Below are positions 54,035-62,293 of a DNA stretch of 64,000 nucleotides, piece after piece (within the stretch, counting starts at the first letter, position 1; each line of letters opens with the position of its first letter). The translations under genes and the position numbers were made by a program. Source of the stretch: Lentzea albida (GTDB lineage: Bacteria > Actinomycetota > Actinomycetes > Mycobacteriales > Pseudonocardiaceae); assembly GCF_900111005.1 (NCBI RefSeq), contig NZ_FOFV01000003.1, positions 62,001 through 126,000 of the forward strand, in the 5' to 3' direction. The notes beneath the pieces are model-generated. The model was not told where the DNA came from, searched no databases, and saw nothing but the letters and a program-made list of their open reading frames with translations.

Positions 54035-54058
54035 TCCAATCCGTACGTACGGATTGGA
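54035..54058. promoter_or_regulatory. Operator candidate: 24-bp perfect palindrome ahead of the AcnR-like gene
   Basis: TCCAATCCGTAC (54035-54046) followed directly by its complement GTACGGATTGGA (54047-54058), 31 bases before the regulator start. Typical in size and position for a TetR-family autoregulatory operator. Confidence 0.65.
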
Positions 54059-54089
54059 TTTCCCGCCCTCCCCCTGCCACCATCTACCA

Positions 54090-54683
54090 GTGCCCAGGGT
54101 GAGTCAGGACCACCTCGACGCCCGCCGCCGTCAGATCCTCGACGGCGCGCGTGCCTGTTTCGCGCGACACGGCTACGAGGGTGCCACCGTACGCCGCCTC
54201 GAGGAGGCCACGGGTCTCTCCCGCGGTGCGATCTTCCACCACTTCCGCGACAAGGAGTCGCTCTTCCTCGCTCTGGCCGAGGACGACGCCCTCCGGATGG
54301 CCGACGTGGTGGCCGAGCAGGGTCTCGTCCAGGTCATGCGCGACCTCCTCGACGAACCCGAGAAGCGCACCGAGGAGCACGCCGCCGACTGGCTCGGCAC
54401 GCGTCTCGAGGTCAGCCGCAGGCTGCGCACCGACCCGGACTTCCGCGCCCGGTGGGCCGAACGCAGCGAACAGCTCACCGCGGCCACCCGCCAGCGCCTC
54501 ATCCGCCAGCGCGAGGCCGGCAACCTGCGTGACGACGTCGACGTGACGGTGCTGACGAGCTTCCTCGAACTGGTCCTCGAAGGCCTCGTCTCGCACCTCG
54601 CGATGGGGCTGCCGGCGGACGACATGGAACCTGTACTCGATCTGGTGGAGGAAACCGTGCGCAGGCACCGCCGCAACTCTTGA
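54090..54683 (+). CDS. TetR-family regulator, AcnR-like
   Basis: 197 residues. The N-terminal helix-turn-helix (RRQILDGARACFARHGYEGA, TVRRLEEATGLSRGAIFHHF) and the following DKESLFLALAEDDALRMADV closely resemble the aconitase repressor AcnR. AcnR genes normally follow acn, but no aconitase gene is present here; a cytochrome P450 gene follows 31 bases later. GTG 54090 or GTG 54099 could be the start; neither has a ribosome site. Confidence 0.82.
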   Translation: MPRVSQDHLDARRRQILDGARACFARHGYEGATVRRLEEATGLSRGAIFHHFRDKESLFLALAEDDALRMADVVAEQGLVQVMRDLLDEPEKRTEEHAADWLGTRLEVSRRLRTDPDFRARWAERSEQLTAATRQRLIRQREAGNLRDDVDVTVLTSFLELVLEGLVSHLAMGLPADDMEPVLDLVEETVRRHRRNS

Positions 54684-54714
54684 AACCACCTGCCTCACAC
54701 CGCAGTGTGGACCC

Positions 54715-55989
54715 ATGCTGAAGACCACCGTCCAGTTCTTCGCACTGCGCACGCTCGTCCGCGGCTACGCGCTGATGGGTGACCCGTACGCGGGCGTCAT
54801 GGCCTCGCCGCCCGACCGCGACCCGTACCCGATGTACGAGAAGGTGCGCGCGAAGGGCGACATGGTGCGCAGCCGCATGGGGGCGTACGTCACGCCTAGC
54901 CGGGCGATCTGCGATTCGGTGCTGCGGGACAACAGGTTCGTCACCGCCACGTTCGACGAGGCGTCGATGGTGCCGATCACCCTGATCCGGGACGGCGAGA
55001 AGATCGTCAACCCGGTGCAGGACTCGTTCCTGATGAAGAACCCGCCGGACCACACGCGGCTGCGCAAGCTGGTGCAGCCGTTCTTCACGCCCCGTGCGCT
55101 CAAGGACCGCACCGAGTCGATCAAGAAGATCGTCACCGACTACCTCGACCGGCTGGACGACCGGTTCGACGCGGTCGCGGAGTTCGCCTCGCAGGTGCCG
55201 ATCCAGGTCATCGCGGACCTGCTGGGCGTGCCGGACGAGAACAAGGCGCTCTTCGCGCGGTGGGGCAGTTCGCTGGCCGAGACGCTCGACGGCGTGTGGT
55301 CGCACAAACAGCTCAAGGACCTGCACGCCACGATCGTCGAGTACAACGACTTCATCGACGGGCTGATCGCCGAGCGCCGGCGTGATCCCAAGGACGACAT
55401 CGTCAGCTATCTGGTCACCCGGCACGAGGACCTGAGCCGCGAGGACCTGGTCGCCACGACCGGCCTCCTGCTCTTCGCCGGGTTCGAGACGACGGTGAAC
55501 CTGATCAGCAACGGCGTGCTGAAGGCGTTCGAGAACCCGCACACGGTGGCGCCGCTGAGCCAGAGCCCCGAGTACGCCGAGGGGTTCGTGGAGGAGGTGC
55601 TGCGGCTCGACCCGCCCGTGCAGTACACGATCCGCTGGCCGAAGGAACGCCTCGAGCTCGCCGGGGTCTCGTTGCCGAAGGGCATGCCGGTGATGCTGAT
55701 GCTGGCGGCGGCGAACCGCGATCCGCGCGTCTTCAAGGACCCGCTGAGGTTCGACCCGACGCGGTCCAACGCGCGCGAGCACCTCGCGTTCAGCGCGGGA
55801 ATCCACTACTGCATCGGCGCGGGACTGAGCCGCATCGAGGGCTCGATCGCGTTGCACGAACTCTTCAAGCGCTTCCCGGACCTCGTCGCCGACGGACCGG
55901 TGACGCGCCGGAAGTCGAAGTTGATCCGCGGCGCGTTGCGACTTCCGGTTCGAGCGAACGAAACCAAACGGTCACTCGCGGTGAAGTAA
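54715..55989 (+). CDS. Cytochrome P450
   Basis: 424 residues, normal for a soluble bacterial P450. I-helix LLFAGFETTVN, EEVLRLDPP with the ExxR motif, and heme loop FSAGIHYCIGAG with Cys366. Substrate unknown. No ferredoxin or reductase is adjacent. The short spacer to the AcnR-like gene contains CACAC-CGCA-GTGTG, a possible operator; ATG 54715 lacks a ribosome site. Confidence 0.93.
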   Translation: MLKTTVQFFALRTLVRGYALMGDPYAGVMASPPDRDPYPMYEKVRAKGDMVRSRMGAYVTPSRAICDSVLRDNRFVTATFDEASMVPITLIRDGEKIVNPVQDSFLMKNPPDHTRLRKLVQPFFTPRALKDRTESIKKIVTDYLDRLDDRFDAVAEFASQVPIQVIADLLGVPDENKALFARWGSSLAETLDGVWSHKQLKDLHATIVEYNDFIDGLIAERRRDPKDDIVSYLVTRHEDLSREDLVATTGLLLFAGFETTVNLISNGVLKAFENPHTVAPLSQSPEYAEGFVEEVLRLDPPVQYTIRWPKERLELAGVSLPKGMPVMLMLAAANRDPRVFKDPLRFDPTRSNAREHLAFSAGIHYCIGAGLSRIEGSIALHELFKRFPDLVADGPVTRRKSKLIRGALRLPVRANETKRSLAVK

Positions 55990-56090
55990 TGCTGACCTGG
56001 GGCGAATTTTGTTGCGACGCGTGCTCGACTTCACCCGGCTGGAGCAATGTTCGTGCCCCAATGACACTTATCCGTAGTGCATGCTTGTAA

Positions 56091-56139
56091 GTGAGAGGAA
56101 GACCCGCCGCACCGCCGCCGCGACGGGCCTTCCTCTCAC
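56091..56139. terminator. Bidirectional terminator between P450 and peptide transporter
   Basis: GTGAGAGGAAG (56091-56101) pairs with CTTCCTCTCAC (56129-56139), extended by CCCG/CGGG beyond one mismatch. Followed by CTTTTC on the plus strand. Confidence 0.85.
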
Positions 56140-56156
56140 CTTTTCACCTCAAAGCC

Positions 56157-57632
56157 CTACTCGACGCCCGCCATGAGCTTGCGGATGGCCGGAGCCGCCA
56201 CGGCGAGAGCCGCGCCGAGCACCACGGCCGCGCCTCCCAGCGTGAGGAAGTACGCCGACGGGCTGGTCGTGTAGAACTTCACGAGCTGCGCGGCCACACC
56301 GGTACCGGCCGAGGTCGCGAGGAACCACAGGCTCATCGTCTGCGACGCGAACGCCTTGGGCGCGAGCTTCGTCGTGGCCGACAGGCCGACCGGCGAGAGC
56401 ATGAGCTCACCCGCGGTCATGATCAGGAACATCACCACGAGCCACAGCGGCGTCACCTTGCCGTCGGCGGCCGAGTTGCTCGCGAAGTACATCAGCACGA
56501 ACGACAGGCCGACGAGCACCAGGGCACCGGCGAACTTGCGCGGCGTCGAGGGCGCGCGGTCCTTGAGCTTCAGCCAGATCCAGGCGAACACCGGCGCCAG
56601 CGCGATGATCATGATCGGGTTGATCGACTGGAACCAGGCGACGGGGAACTCCCAGCCGAACACGTGGTTGTCGACGTGCGAGTCGGCGAACTCCGCGATG
56701 ACCGACGCGCTCTGTTCGAAGATCAGCCAGAACATCGCCGCCGCGATGAACAGCGGGATGTAGGCGATGACGCGCGGCTTCTCCTCCGGCAGCGTCTTCT
56801 TGCTGCGCAGCATCACGGTGAAGTACCCGATGGGCAGCACGACCGACATGATGCTGATCAGCAGGATGACGCCCTCGACGTCACCGAGCAGGTACGCCAC
56901 GACGCCCAGCACGGCGATGGCGACGGCGGCGCCGAGGATGAGGGCGTAGACGCGGCCCTTCTCGTTCGGGTGCAACGGGTTCGTGGGCACGGCGGCCGAG
57001 CCGCGCAGGTGCTTGCGGCCCATCCGGTACTGGATCAGGCCGAGCGCCATGCCGACCGCGGCGACCGCGAAGCCCGCGTGGAAGCCGATGCCGTCCGCGA
57101 GCGCGCCGGTGATCAGCGGCGACACGAAGCCACCGATGTTGATCGCCATGTAGAAGACCGTGAAGCCCGCGTCGCGGCGCTGGTCGTCACGGGCGTAGAG
57201 GCCGCCGACGACGGTCGAGATGTTCGGCTTGAGCAGGCCCGTGCCGAAGACGATGAAGATCAGGCCGAGGTAGACGCCCGTGATGCCGATCGGGATCGCC
57301 AGCGCGATGTGACCGCACATGATCAGCACGCCGCCGTAGAACGTCGCGCGCTGACCGCCCCAGACGCGGTCGGCGAGCCAGCCGCCCGCGACACCGGACA
57401 TGTAGACCGCTGTGCCGTAGATGGCGACGACCGACAGGGCGAGCGCCTTGTCGACGCCCAGGCCACCCTCGGAGACGGCTGTCCACAGGTAGAGGCCGAG
57501 GATGGCCTTCATCCCGTAGAACGAGAACCGTTCCCAGAGTTCGGTGAAGAACAGCGTGGACAGGCCTCGGGGGTGCCCGAAGAATCCCTTGTCCTGCGCG
57601 GAGATGCTGGCGCTAGGAGCGCTCACAGTCAT
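56157..57632 (-). CDS. POT-family proton-dependent oligopeptide transporter
   Basis: 491 residues with about fourteen hydrophobic helices. ELWERFSFYGM near residue 30 is the ExxERFxYY proton-coupling motif, and FGTGLLKPNIS is the second POT signature. It imports di- and tripeptides with protons (DtpT-like). AGAGGA precedes ATG 57632 at short spacing. It stands alone on its strand. Confidence 0.93.
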   Translation of the reverse strand: MTVSAPSASISAQDKGFFGHPRGLSTLFFTELWERFSFYGMKAILGLYLWTAVSEGGLGVDKALALSVVAIYGTAVYMSGVAGGWLADRVWGGQRATFYGGVLIMCGHIALAIPIGITGVYLGLIFIVFGTGLLKPNISTVVGGLYARDDQRRDAGFTVFYMAINIGGFVSPLITGALADGIGFHAGFAVAAVGMALGLIQYRMGRKHLRGSAAVPTNPLHPNEKGRVYALILGAAVAIAVLGVVAYLLGDVEGVILLISIMSVVLPIGYFTVMLRSKKTLPEEKPRVIAYIPLFIAAAMFWLIFEQSASVIAEFADSHVDNHVFGWEFPVAWFQSINPIMIIALAPVFAWIWLKLKDRAPSTPRKFAGALVLVGLSFVLMYFASNSAADGKVTPLWLVVMFLIMTAGELMLSPVGLSATTKLAPKAFASQTMSLWFLATSAGTGVAAQLVKFYTTSPSAYFLTLGGAAVVLGAALAVAAPAIRKLMAGVE

Positions 57633-57775
57633 CGTCCTCTCGTGTCAACGATGTCACGGCGGATCCGGTCGAGATTACGCCGAACGCGTGTACGGCTGGC
57701 AAATCAGGTTGCGTCCGAGTGGCCCAGCTCTCACGCCGGGGTGCGGGGTTGGCCAGGATTTGATGCACTGCTGGG

Positions 57776-58339
57776 ATGGACTTGATCCAGGCGCACGGCG
57801 TGGCGATGACGGAGTTCGACCGGCGGGTGCGGGAGGTCGCACCGGACCAGTGGACCCTCGGCACCCCCTGCCGGGAGTGGTCGGTCAGAGACCTCGTCGG
57901 CCACCTCGTGCACGAGCAGCTCTGGGCCCCGGAACTGCTCGCCGGCTGCACGGTGGACCAGGTCGGGGACCGGTTCGACCACGACAACCTGGGTGACGAC
58001 CCGCTCGTGTCCTGGGTGGTGGCGGCCGCGGCGGCCCGCGAGGCGTGGCTGGAGCCGTCGGCGCTGGGCCGGTCCGTGAGCGTGTCGAGCGGGACGATGG
58101 ACGCCGAGGAGTACTGCTGGCAGATGACCGCGGATCTCGCGGTGCACGCCTGGGACCTGGCGCGCTCGATCGGAGCGGACGAGCGGATCGACCCGGCACT
58201 CGCGTCGGCCGTGCTGTCCTACGTGGAGGACAACGTCGACGACTGGAGCGGGTCGTCGATGTTCGACTCACCTGTCCCCGTTCCGCCGGACGCCGACGAC
58301 CAGACGCGACTCATCGGCCTGCTGGGACGCAAGCCGTAA
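57776..58339 (+). CDS. DinB-like metal-binding protein (TIGR03086 type)
   Basis: 187 residues. TPCREWSVRDLVGHLVHEQLW gives the first His of the metal site and ADLAVHAWDLARSIG the second, as in the mycothiol-dependent maleylpyruvate isomerase/DinB superfamily. Many such genes occur in actinomycetes; substrates are mostly unknown. No ribosome site before ATG 57776. Confidence 0.82.
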   Translation: MDLIQAHGVAMTEFDRRVREVAPDQWTLGTPCREWSVRDLVGHLVHEQLWAPELLAGCTVDQVGDRFDHDNLGDDPLVSWVVAAAAAREAWLEPSALGRSVSVSSGTMDAEEYCWQMTADLAVHAWDLARSIGADERIDPALASAVLSYVEDNVDDWSGSSMFDSPVPVPPDADDQTRLIGLLGRKP

Positions 58340-58359
58340 GTCCGCCGGTGGTTGAAGCG

Positions 58360-58396
58360 GCCCGCAACGCAGCCCCCTGTGCCTCCTGCGTTGCGG
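58360..58396 (+). terminator. Terminator after the DinB-like gene
   Basis: CCCGCAACGCAG (58360-58371) pairs perfectly with CTGCGTTGCGGG (58385-58396). Confidence 0.8.
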
Positions 58397-58467
58397 GGCG
58401 CTCCTCCCCCGACCGCGGCCACCGGATCCCCCCGGACCGGCCGGCCGCACCGCAGTTCTACAGGGTG

Positions 58468-58503
58468 ATCGTTGTCCGGTGTCGTGGCGCGAAAAGCGGA
58501 CAA
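58468..58503 (-). terminator. Possible terminator after the GNAT gene
   Basis: CGTTGTCCG (58468-58476) pairs with CGGACAACG (58495-58503), 18-base loop, 47 bases past the GNAT stop. The long loop makes it a weaker call. Confidence 0.45.
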
Positions 58504-58549
58504 CGTCCAGCTGACAACGTTCTGGTCTCGCGGGCGCAGCCCCTGGACG

Positions 58550-59017
58550 TCAGACGACCTTCTGCTCCAGGGTGACGCACGCGATGCCGGTGGCGTCGAG
58601 GTGCTCACCGGCCCGGACGAACCCGGCGCTCTCGTAGAACCGGATGTTCGCGTCGCTCTCGGCCCCGGTGAACAGCCAGACCACGCGGACGGACTCCGGC
58701 GCCCGCCCGCTGATCGCCTCCAGCAGCCTGCGGCCGACCCCACCACCCTGGACGTCCGGCGCGACGGACAGCCGCGCGACCTCCATGCGGTCCCCGTCGA
58801 CCCGGCTGCGCACCGACCCGACGAGCCGCGTCCCGTCGAACGCCCCCAGAGCGGGCGTGCCGTCGGCGAGGTGGCGGCGGACCTCCTCCAGGGTCTCGAC
58901 CAGCGGCGGCAGGTCCCAGGCCCCGTAACGCCGCGCTTCCTGCAGGTAGGCGGCGCGCTGGACGGTCATGACCTCACCGGCGTGCGCCTCGGTCAGCGGT
59001 CCGATGTGGACGTTCAC
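58550..59017 (-). CDS. GNAT-family N-acetyltransferase
   Basis: 155 residues: VNVHIGPLTEAHAGEVM start, SVAPDVQGGGVGRRLLEAI as the acetyl-CoA motif (about 90-107), and NIRFYESAGFVRAGE near the end. Substrate unknown. GTG 59017 overlaps the stop of the DUF4262 gene by four bases, so they form a pair. Confidence 0.85.
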   Translation of the reverse strand: MNVHIGPLTEAHAGEVMTVQRAAYLQEARRYGAWDLPPLVETLEEVRRHLADGTPALGAFDGTRLVGSVRSRVDGDRMEVARLSVAPDVQGGGVGRRLLEAISGRAPESVRVVWLFTGAESDANIRFYESAGFVRAGEHLDATGIACVTLEQKVV

Positions 59018-59514
59018 GGCCCGGTGACCCCTGGCGTCCAGCTCTCCGGCAGGCCGCTCTCCGTGAGGATGATCTGGTGGTCGTGGAACCCCTCCGGCGC
59101 GTCCGGCTGCCACGGCCACTGCCCCTGCGGCGTCGGCACGATGATCTGCACGGCGGCGAACTCCGACCCGTCGTAGAGCAGGTAGGCGCTGCCGAAGAAC
59201 TCCGGGTAGAACCCCTTGTAGACGCGCTCGAACACGACCGGCACGCCCTCGAAGAAGTCGTCGTACGGCTTGCCCGGCTGGAACCGCTCCCCGCCGCTGG
59301 CCCGCTTCACGTACATGTTGATCAGGTTCTCGCCCATGCCCTGCGGCAGCCCGATCACGACGGCCTCCGCCACGCCGAACCGCCGCCAGGCCCCCACCGA
59401 GAACACGTAGCCGGGGCCCTCGGCGTCCGGGTTCACGACGATGTTGGTGTGGCCGTGCCGGTCGGCCGCGGACAGCAGGCGCGCCCGCAGTTCGATGTCT
59501 TCGTCGGAAAGCAC
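59014..59514 (-). CDS. DUF4262 protein
   Basis: 166 residues. GYVFSVGAWRRFGVAEAVVIGLP and the acidic C-terminal half with FDDFFEGVPV-like and WPWQPDAP segments mark DUF4262, of unknown function. GTG 59514 lies seven bases after TAGGCT (59527-59522 on the minus strand), so it may be leaderless. Coupled to a GNAT gene. Confidence 0.82.
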   Translation of the reverse strand: MLSDEDIELRARLLSAADRHGHTNIVVNPDAEGPGYVFSVGAWRRFGVAEAVVIGLPQGMGENLINMYVKRASGGERFQPGKPYDDFFEGVPVVFERVYKGFYPEFFGSAYLLYDGSEFAAVQIIVPTPQGQWPWQPDAPEGFHDHQIILTESGLPESWTPGVTGP

Positions 59515-59641
59515 GGCACCCAGCCTACGGCACCCCCGGAGCGCCTTATGCCTGCTTGGAGCTGTTCCAACGCTCCCACCTTCAGGCAGATTTGACGCGA
59601 AACGATAGAGCTTTCGCGGGCCACGGCCCTACCTTCCGGGG

Positions 59642-60478
59642 ATGCCCAAGAGATCGTCCAGCGTGGTGGGCCGCGAGTTCGGCAACGGCGTCCGTGCCGC
59701 CATCGAGAGCACCGGACTGACCCAGCGCCGGCTCGCCGAACTGCTCGGCTGGCAGGAGGCCAAGCTCTCCGACATGTTGTCCGGCAAGGGCGGCGTCACG
59801 GAGTTGGAGGTCGCCACCCTGCTCGCCTACTGCCGCGTGCCGCTCGTCGAGCGCGATCGCCTGCTCGCCCTGTTCCGCGAGGTCGGCAGCTTCTACGTGC
59901 AGATTCCCGAAGACGGCTTGCCCGACCAAGCCCGCACGCTGATCAACCAGGAGAGGGAAGCCAACGAGATCACCGATTGGTCGATGATCGTCGTGCCGGG
60001 CCTGATCCAGATTCGGGAGTACATCGAGGCCGTCACCGCCAAAGCGCGCACGGTCCCGCCGGAGAAGATCCCGGCGACCGTCGAGGCGAGGGTCGCGCGA
60101 GCGGAGATCCTCGAATACAGCCGGACTTTCACCTTCTACCTGCACGAGCAGGCGCTGTTGCTCCCGGTCGGCGGTGAGGAGGTGTGGAGAGAGCAGCTCG
60201 CCCACCTTCTGCGACTGTCGGTGCGGAAGTACATCACCATCCGAATCGTCCCGAGATCCGCAGGCATGCATGCGGGTGCGGCAGGCGACTTCCGGCTGAT
60301 GAAGTTCCCGAAGTACCCACCGGTCGTCTACCTCGAGAGCGTCAAGTGCGGACTGTTCTTCGACGACAAGGAGACCGTGGAGGTCTACGAGAACATCCTG
60401 AAGGACCTCGCTGCCATCGCCCTGAGTGAGGAAGAATCGAGGGCGGTGATCAACAGCATCTTGGAGGGCCTCCAATGA
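59642..60478 (+). CDS. XRE-family regulator with DUF5753 (Scr1-type)
   Basis: 278 residues: helix-turn-helix (about 18-70: LTQRRLAELLGWQEAKLSDM) and a DUF5753 domain (SMIVVPGLIQIREYIEAVT, LHEQALLLPVGG). These pair with DUF397 genes in actinomycetes in a toxin-antitoxin-like way and affect development and antibiotic production. ATG 59642 is six bases after TACCTT (59630-59635) with no ribosome site: probably leaderless. Coupled to DUF397 by ATGA. Confidence 0.88.
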   Translation: MPKRSSSVVGREFGNGVRAAIESTGLTQRRLAELLGWQEAKLSDMLSGKGGVTELEVATLLAYCRVPLVERDRLLALFREVGSFYVQIPEDGLPDQARTLINQEREANEITDWSMIVVPGLIQIREYIEAVTAKARTVPPEKIPATVEARVARAEILEYSRTFTFYLHEQALLLPVGGEEVWREQLAHLLRLSVRKYITIRIVPRSAGMHAGAAGDFRLMKFPKYPPVVYLESVKCGLFFDDKETVEVYENILKDLAAIALSEEESRAVINSILEGLQ

Positions 60479-60654
60479 CCGCGTGGCGCAAAAGCACCTA
60501 CACCGGCGATGGCAACAACTGCGTCGAAATCGGCACTGGCGTCGGCATCCGGGACAGCAAGGCACCGGCCACCCACGTGCCCGTGAGCGCGCAGGCGTGG
60601 TCGGCGTTCCTGGAGATGGCCTCAGCCGAGGTAGCGGCACCCGTCGAGCAGTAG
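60475..60654 (+). CDS. DUF397 protein (Scr1-system partner)
   Basis: 59 residues: MTAWRKSTYTGDGNNCVEIG, then GIRDSKAP and AWSAFL, the compact DUF397 pattern. It overlaps the XRE gene by four bases. Its last 33 bases overlap the 3' end of the convergent TetR gene, which is unusual. Known partners bind or counter the XRE protein. Confidence 0.85.
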   Translation: MTAWRKSTYTGDGNNCVEIGTGVGIRDSKAPATHVPVSAQAWSAFLEMASAEVAAPVEQ

Positions 60655-61182
60655 GCCGATGGCGAACCGCGCGTCGTAGTCGGGGCCGGCTCCCTCGGCC
60701 CCCGCGCAGATGTCCCCGATGGCGCGCAACAGGTGCAGGGGCGGGATGTCCGCCCTGATCTCGCCGGCCTCGCGCGCCGCGCCGAGGATGTCGGCGAGCA
60801 CCGGCAGCAGCCTGTCGAGGAAGAGCCCGTGCAGGCCCGCGAAGCCCTCGGGGTCGGTCCGCATCGCGGCGCCGAGGCCGTGCTTGGTCACCAGGAAGTC
60901 CACGAAGAGGTCCACCCAGTCCCGCAGCGCCGCGAACGGCGACTCCGCCGACGCGAGCAGCGCGGGTCCGGCCTCGGCGCAGGCGTCGATCTGGTGCCGG
61001 TAGACGGCCACGACCAGGTCCGCGCGCGTCGGGAAGTGCCGGTAGATCGTCCCCATGCCCACGCCGGCCTCGGCGGCGATGCGGCGCACCGGCGCGTCCA
61101 CCCCGTCCGTGACGAACACCGCCGCGGCGGCGTCGAGCAGCGCTTTCTCGTTGCGCCGTGCGTCCGCCCGCTTCGCGGCCAC
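60622..61182 (-). CDS. TetR-family regulator
   Basis: 186 residues. Helix-turn-helix RIAAEAGVGMGTIYRHFPTR near residues 30-50 and a variable ligand domain ending DYDARFAIGLLLDGCRYLG. GTG 61182 is preferred because AGGAG lies five bases upstream; GTG 61200 is an alternative. It is divergent from the hydrolase at 61306, whose promoter holds two matching 15-base operators, so it very likely represses that gene and itself. Confidence 0.87.
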   Translation of the reverse strand: MAAKRADARRNEKALLDAAAAVFVTDGVDAPVRRIAAEAGVGMGTIYRHFPTRADLVVAVYRHQIDACAEAGPALLASAESPFAALRDWVDLFVDFLVTKHGLGAAMRTDPEGFAGLHGLFLDRLLPVLADILGAAREAGEIRADIPPLHLLRAIGDICAGAEGAGPDYDARFAIGLLLDGCRYLG

Positions 61183-61215
61183 CGGCTCTCCTGCACCCAC
61201 GCGACAACTCCTCCC

Positions 61216-61259
61216 TTGCCAACCGGAACATTGCTCCGTATATTCGGAACCGCGCTCCG
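61216..61259 (+). promoter_or_regulatory. Promoter of the hydrolase gene with twin TetR operators
   Basis: TTGCCA (61216-61221), 17 bases, TATATT (61239-61244): a good sigma-70-type promoter. Two near-palindromes, CGGAACATTGCTCCG (61224-61238) and CGGAACCGCGCTCCG (61245-61259), flank the -10 with centres 21 bases apart, two turns of the helix. Confidence 0.7.
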
Positions 61260-61305
61260 ATTAGGAGCCTATCAGCTCACCCACACCTCTCAGGGGAACT
61301 CTGTC

Positions 61306-62232
61306 ATGCCCGTGACCAGCACCGCGCTGCCCACCTTCACCACCCCGATCATCAGCGTCAAGGGGATCGTCCTGCCCGCGCCGGACCGCGGCGACGACCT
61401 CCAGGTGCGCGTCTCCGCACCGGCCACCGGCACCGATCTCCCGATCGTCGTGCTGGCCCACGGCTTCAGCGGGTCGATGTCGAACTACGACCCGATCGTG
61501 GACTTCTGGGCGGGCAACGGGTTCGTCGTCGTCCAGCCGACGTTCCTCGACTCGCTGACCCTCGGCCTCACCCCTGCCGACCCCCGGTATCCCGAGATCG
61601 CGCGCTTCCGCGTGCAGGACGTCCAGCGGGTGGTCGACGACCTGGAGCAGCTCCTCGCCGCCGTTCCCGGGCTCACCGGCCGCGCCTCCCTCGACCGCAT
61701 CGCCGTCGCGGGCCACTCGTGGGGCGCGCAGACCATCGGCATGCTCCTCGGCGCCCGCGTCCTCGACGCCGACGGGCGGCCGGGCCCGAACCTGGCCGAC
61801 CCGCGGGTGAAGGCGGGCGTGCTCTTCGCCGCGACCGGCTTCGGCGGCGACGACCTGACGCCGTTCGCGCGGGAGAACTTCGGCTCGTTCATGTACCCGG
61901 ACTTCGAGGAGATGACCACGCCGTTCCTCACCGTCGCGGGTGACCACGACCAGTCGATGCTCAGCACCCGCGGCCCCGACTGGTTCACCGACGTCCACCA
62001 CCACAGCAAGGGTTCCCGCGCGTTGCTGACCCTGTTCGGCGGCGAGCACTCGCTCGGCGGGATCCACGCCTACAACGCCACGGACACGACCGACGAGGAC
62101 CCCGCGCGCGTCGCGGTGATCAGGCGGGCGTCGTGGGCGTTCCTGCGCGACGCCCTCGGTGTCGACGAGCTGGCGTGGAAGCGGCTGCAGGCCGAGGACC
62201 TCGCCCCGGCCGGCCGCCTCGACGTGAAGTGA
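61306..62232 (+). CDS. Alpha/beta hydrolase (chlorophyllase/dienelactone-hydrolase-like)
   Basis: 308 residues. LPIVVLAHGFSGSMSNYDPI gives the oxyanion region, nucleophile Ser in AGHSWGAQT (about residue 145), and GDHDQ with GGEHSLGGIH probably supply Asp and His. No signal peptide. Substrate unknown; control by the divergent TetR suggests an inducible detoxification or catabolic role. AGGGGA eight bases before ATG 61306. Confidence 0.85.
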   Translation: MPVTSTALPTFTTPIISVKGIVLPAPDRGDDLQVRVSAPATGTDLPIVVLAHGFSGSMSNYDPIVDFWAGNGFVVVQPTFLDSLTLGLTPADPRYPEIARFRVQDVQRVVDDLEQLLAAVPGLTGRASLDRIAVAGHSWGAQTIGMLLGARVLDADGRPGPNLADPRVKAGVLFAATGFGGDDLTPFARENFGSFMYPDFEEMTTPFLTVAGDHDQSMLSTRGPDWFTDVHHHSKGSRALLTLFGGEHSLGGIHAYNATDTTDEDPARVAVIRRASWAFLRDALGVDELAWKRLQAEDLAPAGRLDVK

Positions 62233-62244
62233 CCACCCGATCGT

Positions 62245-62277
62245 GTGTGTGGCTTGGAGCTCCTCCAAGCCACACAC
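62245..62277 (+). terminator. Terminator between hydrolase and deaminase toxin
   Basis: Perfect 15-base arms, GTGTGTGGCTTGGAG (62245-62259) and its complement (62263-62277), three-base loop, then TGCTTTC. Confidence 0.85.
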
Positions 62278-62293
62278 TGCTTTCAGGGGTCCG

